NCBI GenBank assembly: GCA_947630865.1
Contig: CANRJE010000021.1
Location: 1-15,699 of the forward strand
Direction of reading: 5' to 3'
DNA from: an uncultured Bacilli bacterium
GTDB lineage: Bacteria; Bacillota_I; Bacilli_A; RF39; UBA660
DNA: 15,699 bases
Shown here piece after piece: positions 7,100 to 14,400 of the stretch; the first letter of the stretch is position 1; each line of letters begins with the position of its first letter. The notes below the pieces were generated by a model. That model had not been told where the DNA came from. It saw nothing but the letters and a program-made list of their open reading frames with translations, and made no database searches. The position numbers were made by a program, and so were the translations under genes.

Positions 7100-7822
7100 C
7101 TATTTCAGTTTACCAAAGACATTTTTTAAAGCATCATGAATTACTAAATCAGCCTTAAAGTCATATGGAGTCTCATCTTTATTTATAATTGCCAAATATT
7201 TACCATCAAAATAATTAATCATGCTAGAAGCTGGTTCAACAGTTAAAGAAGTACCTGCTACTATTAATAATTCAGCATTAGAAATCGAATATAAAGCATT
7301 GGAATATGCACCACTTGGTAACATTTCACCATATAATGTAACATCGGGTTTAATAATACCACCGCATGTACATTTAGGAATACCTTCTGATGAGAAAACA
7401 TATTTAGCATCATAAAACTTATGACATTTTACACAATGATTTTCATAAATCGTTCCATGAATTTCTGATACGAATTTATTTCCTGCTTTTGTATGTAATC
7501 CATCAATATTTTGAGTAACAATATTTTTAAGTTTACCTTTATCTTCTAATTTTTTTAAATAAAGATGCGTTATATTAGGTTTAAAATCAAGAGAGTTCAT
7601 ATACTCTTTATAAAATTCATAAAAAGTCTTTGGATCATTATAAAACATATTGGAACTAAGTAAATTTTCAACTGAAGTAGAATATTTACTTTTCATATTA
7701 TAAAGTCCATCTTTACTTCTAAAATCTTTTATACCACTTTCTGTTGATACTCCTGCTCCTCCAAAGAAAACAATATTATCAACTTCATCAATCATTTTTT
7801 GTAATTTTTCTATATTATCCAT
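7100..7822 (-). CDS. cobB: Sir2-family NAD-dependent protein deacylase
   Basis: A 240-aa sirtuin, the usual length for bacterial CobB/SrtN. It removes acyl groups from lysines using NAD and releases nicotinamide and O-acyl-ADP-ribose. GGAGVSTESGIKDFRS (21-36) is the NAD-binding loop, TQNIDGLH (103-110) binds nicotinamide ribose, and H122 in EIHG is the catalytic histidine. C130/C133 and C151/C153 form the structural zinc site in the CxxC...CxC arrangement. KPDVTLYGEMLP (158-169) and VAGTSLTVEPAS follow as expected. AGGAG 5 nt before the ATG fixes the start. It is the last gene of a five-gene operon, 8 bp after the preceding small membrane-protein gene. All key residues are present. It looks like a housekeeping sirtuin, not the larger defence-type Sir2 proteins. 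Confidence 0.92.
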   Translation of the reverse strand: MDNIEKLQKMIDEVDNIVFFGGAGVSTESGIKDFRSKDGLYNMKSKYSTSVENLLSSNMFYNDPKTFYEFYKEYMNSLDFKPNITHLYLKKLEDKGKLKNIVTQNIDGLHTKAGNKFVSEIHGTIYENHCVKCHKFYDAKYVFSSEGIPKCTCGGIIKPDVTLYGEMLPSGAYSNALYSISNAELLIVAGTSLTVEPASSMINYFDGKYLAIINKDETPYDFKADLVIHDALKNVFGKLK

Positions 7823-7830
7823 AAAAACTC

Positions 7831-8100
7831 CTAAAAAAAATAAAATAAAAATATTAAAAAGATAAATACTGAAACAATAAGAGAATAATATGCCAATTTT
7901 TTATTTATTTTATAATTTTCAATTGCTTGAATTAACATTAAAGTACCTGATAAGAAAACAGCAAGATTAAAACCTTTATTATAGATACCTAAAATTGCTA
8001 AAAAAGATAAAACAATAACTGTAATTGAAATAATAAATCCTAAAATTAAGAGAATTTTATAAAATAAATTTTTCTCTTTCCATATTTTTTTAAGTTGCAT
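7831..8100 (-). CDS. Small membrane protein, three predicted helices
   Basis: An 89-aa hydrophobic protein I do not recognise. A basic start (KKIWKEK) is followed by hydrophobic segments at about 14-38, 43-60 and 69-89, with a KINKK loop before the last, and it ends in the membrane at FYFF. A weak GTAGG lies before the ATG. It lies 8 bp upstream of the sirtuin gene and 58 bp after the preceding membrane-protein gene, so co-transcription is likely. Confidence 0.6.
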   Translation of the reverse strand: MQLKKIWKEKNLFYKILLILGFIISITVIVLSFLAILGIYNKGFNLAVFLSGTLMLIQAIENYKINKKLAYYSLIVSVFIFLIFLFYFF

Positions 8101-8158
8101 AAAAAACCTACTTTCAAATAATATTAAATCCCTTAAATTATATTACTTATCTAATCTT

Positions 8159-8485
8159 TTATTTCTTTTTCCTTAATTTATAAATACATATTCCTATCAT
8201 TAAACCAATTAAAGAATCTAAAAAATACCAAAGTGTATGAATTAAAGCTGATTCATTATAATAGATAAAAACAGTTGGTATAAATATAAGAGCAACTATT
8301 AAAGGATAAAAATACTTTATTTTCATATCTAATAAACTAGTACAAATAACTGTTAAAAGAAAAGTAAGTATCAACATTAAAAAAATAACTATTAAAAATG
8401 AATCAGATGTCATCACTAGAGGTAAAAGATAAAAAATTAATACTTGAAGTATTAAAGCAACAATTAAATTTAAATATTTTTTCAT
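8159..8485 (-). CDS. Small membrane protein, four predicted helices
   Basis: A 108-aa protein of unknown function, almost entirely hydrophobic: helices at about 5-24, 29-50, 57-76 and 83-103, ending in a basic RKKK tail. The even number of helices and basic ends suggest both termini in the cytoplasm. The ATG overlaps the preceding gene's TGA as ATGA, with AAGGAG 9 nt before it, so the two are probably translationally coupled. No family motif is visible. Confidence 0.65.
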   Translation of the reverse strand: MKKYLNLIVALILQVLIFYLLPLVMTSDSFLIVIFLMLILTFLLTVICTSLLDMKIKYFYPLIVALIFIPTVFIYYNESALIHTLWYFLDSLIGLMIGICIYKLRKKK

Positions 8486-8679
8486 CTTACTACTCCTTTA
8501 TCAACAATATATTTTTGTAAATCAAAATTATTATTAAGAGCAATTTGAATTAATTCATTTGAACTTGCTTTCTCTACTTTAGTAAGTTCTATTAAAGCAA
8601 CAGGATTATAGGATAAAGATGTTCCAAAGTAATTAATCAAATCTTCTCGTAATCTATCTATATTAATATTAACTTCCAT
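8482..8679 (-). CDS. Small soluble protein of unknown function (65 aa)
   Basis: A 65-aa protein starting MEVNINIDRLRED. The frame is open farther back, to 8715, but that start would lie inside the preceding gene. The ATG at 8679 has AAAAAGGA at suitable spacing and lies only 4 bp after the preceding stop, so I choose it. The sequence is helical and charged, with no membrane segment, cysteines or known motif. Its compact setting between two membrane-protein genes suggests a cytoplasmic partner of one of them. Confidence 0.6.
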   Translation of the reverse strand: MEVNINIDRLREDLINYFGTSLSYNPVALIELTKVEKASSNELIQIALNNNFDLQKYIVDKGVVR

Positions 8680-8683
8680 ATAT

Positions 8684-8941
8684 CTATTTTTCCTTTTTAA
8701 AACAAATAAGAGCAAGTCTTATAGCTAAAGATATTAAGATAAAAAGTGGTAAAAGAATAAGAGAAAATTCTAAAGCCGTGACTACTCCATTACCTGTTTC
8801 TAACAACAATTGATTATTTTTACTAAAAACTAATAATGTAAAATAAAGTATAAAAACAAAAACAACAGATCGAATAATTTCTTCAAATAAAAGACTTAAA
8901 ACACTTCTTTTAAATTTAATCTCTTTTTTCAAAAATTTCAT
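8684..8941 (-). CDS. Small membrane protein, two predicted helices (85 aa)
   Basis: An 85-aa protein starting MKFLKKEIKF. A near-perfect GGAGGT lies 4 nt before the ATG at 8941 and overlaps an in-frame upstream ATG at 8953, which would have no ribosome-binding site, so the shorter start is chosen. A basic amphipathic start leads to hydrophobic segments at about 24-41 and 57-80, and the protein ends in KKEK. It is the first gene of the operon that ends with the sirtuin. I do not recognise the family. Confidence 0.6.
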   Translation of the reverse strand: MKFLKKEIKFKRSVLSLLFEEIIRSVVFVFILYFTLLVFSKNNQLLLETGNGVVTALEFSLILLPLFILISLAIRLALICFKKEK

Positions 8942-9118
8942 TCTTACCTCCATATAGTTATATCATATCATATCTTTAAAGAAAAAAACAGAAATCTTCA
9001 AGACTTCTTTCAAATATATAAATCAATAATCTTAAGGACAATTATTTATTTTTAATAATATATATAACCAAACCTAAATTAAACTTTTTCATAAACTATT
9101 TTAGATGGAGGAGTATTT
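8942..9118. promoter_or_regulatory. Divergent intergenic region with near-palindrome and -10-like repeats
   Basis: This 177-bp gap separates the divergent small-protein/sirtuin operon and the ABC ATPase gene, so it must hold both promoters. Toward the minus strand there are overlapping -10-like hexamers (TATGAT twice, TATAAC) in a TATCA repeat at about 8960-8973, but no convincing -35. AGAAATCTT-C-AAGACTTCT (8990-9008) is a 19-bp palindrome with one mismatch and could be an operator for the minus-strand operon. I cannot place a confident plus-strand promoter in the AT-rich stretch 9040-9100. Confidence 0.3.
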
Positions 9119-9541
9119 ATGCAAGATAATATTTTGTCAATTAGAAATTTAAAAAAAATCTATCATGATATTAATGGTGAAACTTTAGCTATCGATAATT
9201 TAAATTTAGATATTAAAGATAAAGAAATTGTTGCAATTGTTGGACCTTCTGGATGTGGTAAGTCAACTCTTTTAGGAATTCTTGCTAATTTAGAAGAAAA
9301 AAGCGATGGTTTAGTACTTTTAAATGGTAGAAAGAAACTTGGTTATATGTTACAAACTGATAGTTTAATGCCATGGAGAACAATTTTAGATAATGCTTTA
9401 ATTGGTCTTGAAATTAACAATCAAAAAACAAAAGAAAATATTGAATTAGTTAATAATTTATTAGATAAATATGGACTTCATGATTTTAAAGATAAATATC
9501 CTGATAATTTATCTGGAGGTATGCGGCAAAGGGTTCTTTGA
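9119..9541 (+). pseudogene. 5' part of an ABC-transporter ATPase, split by the integrative element
   Basis: The only plus-strand gene. Its 140 codons hold the first half of an importer ATPase: Walker A GPSGCGKST (42-50), Q-loop Q79, MPWRTILDNA (84-93, typical of the nitrate/sulfonate/taurine SsuB/TauB type) and the signature LSGGMRQR (131-138). After one more family residue (V139) the frame ends at TGA. Walker B, D-loop and switch histidine, roughly the last 100 residues, are missing. GGAGG before the ATG shows the 5' end is intact. A serine-recombinase gene begins 20 bp later in the opposite orientation, so the gene was interrupted by insertion. The fragment cannot form a working ATPase. The 3' half and partner permease should lie at the other end of the element, outside the window. 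Confidence 0.88.
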
Positions 9542-9561
9542 ATGCATTATAGACACTTTTT
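9525..9561. other. Probable left attachment site (attL) of the integrative element
   Basis: Homology to ABC ATPases stops within GCGGCAAAGGGTT (9523-9535), inside the codons for R-Q-R-V of the signature motif. The recombinase stop lies at 9562. The crossover should therefore lie at about 9525-9540, with the element-side arm in the 20 bp before the recombinase. The exact core dinucleotide cannot be fixed without the other end or an empty site. CGG and AGG codons are rare in this AT-rich context, which fits a constrained target sequence. Confidence 0.6.
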
Positions 9562-11166
9562 TCAAAAATTCCATTTAATTAGAATATCTCTTTCTTTTGT
9601 TTCTTGGTTTAACTTTCCAATATAAATCTTATCAATAAATTCATCAATAATTATTTTATTTAATTTTGTAAATCTTTGATATTTACTAAAAATTTTATCA
9701 TTATTTTTTAAACTTTCTTCTTTAGACTTATAATATTCTATTTCATCATTAATTGATATTATTTGTTTATTATACATATTTTCATTTTTATTGTAATCGC
9801 CTAATAAACTTTTAAATTGTTCTATTGAAATAATACCATTCACTTTATCTTCATAAAGACATTTTAAATAATTTTTTGTTTTATTAAGTTCTTTGATTAC
9901 ATTTTCTAAATTCATTTCTAAAGTTTTAATTTTTAAATCAAATCTATTATTGCTACTATAATCATAGTTTGATAGTTCCTTAGCATCATAATATTTTTCT
10001 ATTTTTTTATTAATAGCATCAATTACAATATTCTCTAGTTCATCATACCTTATAGCTCTTTTGTTAATGCAATCAGAATAACCATCTCTATTATTAGAAC
10101 ACACTAAATATTCATGTCTACTACTGTTTTTCTTTCGCATAGTTCTTTTGCAAAGAAAACAAAATGTCTTACCTGAAAAAATATGAACATAAAATGATTT
10201 CATTGACTTACTTCTTTCTTTCATAAGCATTTGAACTTTATTAAAAGTTTCTTCATCAATTATTGCCTCATGTGTATTTTTAACCGTTATCCAAACACTT
10301 TTATCTTTTCTTTTAATTTTATGATTTTTATAACTAACAGTTGTTCTTTTACCTTGAATAAGATGTCCTAAATAAAGTTCGTTTGTAAGAATTCTCTTAA
10401 CTGCACCTGTACTCCATTTTATTTCTTCTCTTGGTCTACTGCTAATAACATTTAATTTAATGCCTTTTAAATATTTATGTAGAGATGGACTTGGAATATT
10501 TTTATGATTTAAATATTTAGCAATACCTGTAAAACCCATACCAGTTATATATAAATTAAATATATCTTTGATAACAGATGCGGCAATAGGATCAACAACT
10601 AATCTATTATTATCAACACTAGATACATCATAACCATACGATGCAAATGGTGAAATAAATTCTCCTTCTCGCATTTTAGCACTAAAAGCACTTCTTATAT
10701 TATTAGATACATCTTCCAAATACCACTCATTAACTAATCCATTAATTTGTCTTGATTTTTTATTACCTTTATTTTCAGTATCAGCATTATCAGCAAGACT
10801 TATAAATCTAACTCCCCATTCAATAAATTTATTATGGAGATATTTTTCAATTATTTCCATATCTCTTGAAAATCTTGACTGACTTTTACATAAAACAATA
10901 TCAATTTTCCTATCTTCACAATCTTTAATAAGCCTTTCAAACTCAGGTCTATAAGTTCCAGCTCCTGATAAATCTTCATCACAATATTCATCTACTAATA
11001 AAAAATTTTCTCTTTTAGTAATTTCTTCTAGAAGTAAATGTCTTTGATTTTTAATAGATTCACTTGCATCTTCCTTATTAGTCTTATTTCTATCTTCATC
11101 AGATAATCTTAAATAAATACCTACTTTTAATATTTTTTTTCTTTCTATACTCTCCATTTCATTCAT
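9562..11166 (-). CDS. Large serine recombinase (site-specific integrase)
   Basis: A 534-aa serine recombinase that integrates and excises the element through a 5'-phosphoserine intermediate. In numbering from the ATG at 11166: the resolvase domain spans about 12-155, with YLRLS (nucleophile S22, R20), DEDLSGAG (64-71) and SQSRFSRD (95-102). The recombinase DNA-binding domain spans about 165-300 (ASYGYDV, KWSTGAVKRILTNELYLG). A zinc ribbon is formed by C336, C339, C356 and C366. A Lys/Glu-rich coiled coil at about 395-490 is the type that controls synapsis. A GTG at 11175 is in frame but lies within AAAGGTGAT, the ribosome-binding site of the ATG at 11166, so the ATG is chosen. All catalytic residues are present. 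The gene ends 20 bp from the interrupted ABC gene, the usual placement beside an att site. Confidence 0.93.
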   Translation of the reverse strand: MNEMESIERKKILKVGIYLRLSDEDRNKTNKEDASESIKNQRHLLLEEITKRENFLLVDEYCDEDLSGAGTYRPEFERLIKDCEDRKIDIVLCKSQSRFSRDMEIIEKYLHNKFIEWGVRFISLADNADTENKGNKKSRQINGLVNEWYLEDVSNNIRSAFSAKMREGEFISPFASYGYDVSSVDNNRLVVDPIAASVIKDIFNLYITGMGFTGIAKYLNHKNIPSPSLHKYLKGIKLNVISSRPREEIKWSTGAVKRILTNELYLGHLIQGKRTTVSYKNHKIKRKDKSVWITVKNTHEAIIDEETFNKVQMLMKERSKSMKSFYVHIFSGKTFCFLCKRTMRKKNSSRHEYLVCSNNRDGYSDCINKRAIRYDELENIVIDAINKKIEKYYDAKELSNYDYSSNNRFDLKIKTLEMNLENVIKELNKTKNYLKCLYEDKVNGIISIEQFKSLLGDYNKNENMYNKQIISINDEIEYYKSKEESLKNNDKIFSKYQRFTKLNKIIIDEFIDKIYIGKLNQETKERDILIKWNF

Positions 11167-11173
11167 AATTATC

Positions 11174-11190
11174 ACCTTTCCTCAAAAGGT
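11174..11190 (-). promoter_or_regulatory. Hairpin covering the recombinase ribosome-binding site
   Basis: On the minus strand ACCTTT-TGAGG-AAAGGT forms a 6-bp stem with a 5-nt loop. The 3' arm contains part of the AAAGGTGA ribosome-binding sequence, 7 nt before the recombinase ATG. Closed, it could lower translation of the recombinase. It has no T-run, so it is not a terminator. The regulatory role is inferred. Confidence 0.35.
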
Positions 11191-11237
11191 AATAATTAAG
11201 TTTAAATATAAACTTATAATCAATAAAACTATCGTAA

Positions 11238-11360
11238 TTATTTTTGTATATTTTCATAAAATTCCATTAATTCAATAATCTTATATAATTTTCTATTGAT
11301 TATTTTTTTTAACTTAACTTCATTATCTTCTTTAATAATTTCAATAACATTATATTTCAT
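11238..11360 (-). CDS. Small protein (40 aa) upstream of the recombinase
   Basis: A 40-codon frame starts MKYNVIEIIKEDNEV and ends MEFYENIQK. AAAGGGG lies 5 nt before the ATG, an excellent ribosome-binding site, and the gene follows a terminator. The product is short, strongly charged and helical (KLKKIINRKLYKIIELME in the centre), with no cysteine or membrane segment. It lies 71 bp upstream of the recombinase on the same strand, so the two are probably co-transcribed. Small basic helical proteins beside serine recombinases can be recombination directionality or accessory factors. That role is only a hypothesis. Confidence 0.6.
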   Translation of the reverse strand: MKYNVIEIIKEDNEVKLKKIINRKLYKIIELMEFYENIQK

Positions 11361-11409
11361 TTTTACCCCTTTCAATAAATAATATTCTTAAAATTATTAA
11401 TAATTAAAT

Positions 11410-11435
11410 GAAAAAAAGACAATAATTGCCTTTTA
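11410..11435 (-). terminator. Terminator of the giant nucleotidyltransferase gene
   Basis: On the minus strand AAAAGGCAA pairs with TTGTCTTTT (one G-U pair) around a short AT loop and runs into a further T-run. It lies about 45 bp after the stop at 11478 and before the 40-codon gene, separating the large gene from the recombinase unit. Confidence 0.65.
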
Positions 11436-11477
11436 AACTTTATTATTTATCTTAATTATTTTTTACATTTATATTAG

Positions 11478-14400
11478 TTATCTCTTTATAGAATCTGTTT
11501 CACCTATAATATCATTTTGACTATAAGAATAGTTTTTTATATATTCTTTTAAAGCTTGAACCATTTTATTATATCCTACTTCACTCATATTATTTGAAAC
11601 AAAGTTATCATGTGAATAATGTCCTCTTTTTTCAGCTAAATGATTATCTCCAAAATCCCATATTTGATAAGTTGACTTAAATTCTGAGAAGTCTTTTCCA
11701 TCAGCTGATGAAATAAAACTTTTTGCAGCATCAATAAATGAGCCACCATTTTGTAAAATCCAGTTTTCAATTCCAACTCCGCCTAAACCGCCTTGAGGTA
11801 TTTCACCTCGATCTGGCTTATATACTTCTGCTTGTTTTAATACCTTCTTAGCAAGTAAAATATTAGCAACAACATATTTATATTTTTCAGGATTTGTTCT
11901 TTGAATAGTTGCAAGTCTATCTTGTAATGCCATATCTGTAGAATAAGATACTTTGTCAGTTTTTTCAGTAAATGTAATATCAATGTCTACATTCGTATCA
12001 GCATCTATTGGAACACTCTTTAATCTAAAATCACCACTTCTAGTTAATTCTGAAGAATTTTTAAGACCAAGATTTTTTAATATTGTTTGTTTTAGTTTAT
12101 TTAACCTTGAAGGATTTGATAATATAGTTTTATCTAATCTCATCATAAAATCGAAATCTCCATCACCAGGTTTATTTGTTCCTCTTCCTGTTGAACCAGT
12201 ATCAATTAATTCTACAAATCCTTCTGTTAAATCTCCATCAATATTAGTTTTTAAATGTAATCCTAATTCTTCAAGAGATTTTTTTATAATATTATTTATT
12301 TTTACTCTCTTAACTTGGGTTTCATAATTACTTTGTTCTATTTGAGAAACTAAATTTTCTGTCTCTTCAGTTACCAAGTTTTCAGAGAATGTATAATTAT
12401 TTTCATTATAATATGATAGTCCACTCATTTTTTCTCTTAATTTTTCATAATCATTTGGAGTAAATACTATTTGACCTTCTTTGTTTGCAACAGGAATATA
12501 AAATCCATTCATAGCAATTTCAAGACCTACTCTTTTGTCATAGTTATCCATAACTATATAATTAATTTCACTAGAAGCAAAACCCGTTCTTATTCCATAA
12601 TGTCCTAATCCTAAAGCTCCAGTATAGAAAACTTCCATTTTAGACATATCTTTTTTAACATCAAAAGTTTCACTACTAGTCCTTGTTGTTATAAATCTGT
12701 CATCATTTTTTAATACAAACCAAATAGGCCCATAACCTTTCGCAGCAGTATCATTAATTTTTTCTTCAATTGTGCCATCTGATTTAGTAATCATTGATAC
12801 ATCTGTATCTAATGGAGTTGAATCACTTCCTGCACTAGAACCTAAGTATTCTTTAGAAACACTTCCGTTTTGTAAAATATTTTTTAAATACGTAATATCT
12901 CCAATTCCTTTAATAAAATCTCCTTGTTCTAAAATCATTTTTGATTTAGAAGCATCTCTATTTCTAGCATCAGCATTTCTTATTTTTTGATTAATATAAC
13001 TTTTTGCTTGTTCTAATGTATCAATTCCAGTAAATCCACAAAACATTCTTATAACTCTATCCGCTAAATTATAATTTAAAGTTTTATTTGGTGATAGTTT
13101 TTTAGATAATTCTAAAATATCATTTAAAACATCTTCCGTAGTAGTAAATGTTTCTTTTTTTCCCTTCATAGTATTATTATAAAGAGTTGCTAAATGTTTA
13201 CTAAAAATGATTAATTCATTTCTCTCTTCATTATTAAGTGAATCATATTGAATTTGTCCTGCTTTTATACTTTCATATAAGTTAGAACCAATTTCAATAT
13301 TTTTTAAATAATCATTTATAGACCGATTATTCGAACCAAAAAACGATTTTATCAAATCTGAAAATACAATGATTTTTTTTACCTTAGTTGATGACTTTTT
13401 AAGTATAGGTGATACCATAGAATTATCAAAATTAAATCCTTTAAAATCTGGATGTAATATTTCAAAACAAGAATATATTTTTCCAACTGTTGGAATATTA
13501 TTCCTGATAAATACATCTTCTATTTCATTTAAACTTTTAAGTGGATTAGGAGATTGTAATATTTGCGTTGCTAACTCTTTTCTAAATGTAAAAATTTCGC
13601 TTGAATTTGATAAAGAAAGCCTTGTAAGTATTTCGGATAGATATTCTATTTTTTCTATATCTAATGTATTACCAAAATCTATAACATATTTTTTAAAAGT
13701 ATCTTGGAATGAAACATCTTGTATTTTTAAAAATGCTGAAATAATTTTTAATCTATTATAATTTGCCAATTTAAAATCTGGTAAGTCACTAAATAAAGGA
13801 ATAATCCAAGACACTTTTTCTGAAAATCCATAAGCAATATTAATTTTTCCAAATATATCTAATAATTCTTGATTCATATTAAAGTCATCTAAAGTAAATT
13901 CTCTATTATAAAATTTATCACGAATATCTTGTGGTACATTTTTGCTTAAAAACATTGAGGGATATTTTTCAATTAAACTTTTAGGTATAACTCGAGGATA
14001 AACTATACGATAATCAATGAAAAATTTTCTAAATCCTTCATTTATTTTTCTTTGTATTTCTTCTTTATTATCTTCTTTAGAAATATTTATCTCAGATAGA
14101 TCATTATCTGTGCCAAAAATTAAATTCAACACATCATTATATTCTGTAATAAAACTCATTATGCTATTAAAATCCATTCTTTCACTAAGGAAATGATAAA
14201 AATTTTCAGAATTATTTTTATCTACTACTTTAATTTCTTTTGATTTAAAACATGATTCTAAATTTTTACCTTCTAAATATGATATATAATCTGGATTATT
14301 TATTAAAAGTTCAGGAGTAATATTTTTTGTATAAAATAATTTTTGCAATTCTTCTGGGGCTTCTTCGGAAATAAATAAATCTGCATTTCTAACTCTAAAT

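Noticed and set aside
7221..7415. Plus-strand frame opposite the sirtuin gene
   Set aside because: Antisense to conserved sirtuin motifs, with no supporting signals.
7100..7822. Defence-type Sir2 (Thoeris ThsA, DSR or pAgo-associated)
   Set aside because: Length (240 aa), zinc site and motifs are those of ordinary CobB-type deacylases, and no TIR, Argonaute or helicase partner is nearby.
8680..8715. Longer start for the 65-aa protein
   Set aside because: It would sit inside the upstream gene; the ATG at 8679 has a proper AAAAAGGA and only a 4-bp gap.
11167..11175. Longer recombinase start at GTG 11175
   Set aside because: The GTG is part of the ribosome-binding sequence AAAGGTGAT that serves the ATG at 11166.
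11953..13761. Three plus-strand frames inside the giant gene
   Set aside because: All are antisense shadows of an uninterrupted 1374-codon frame with clear domain motifs; none has a ribosome-binding site or recognisable motif.
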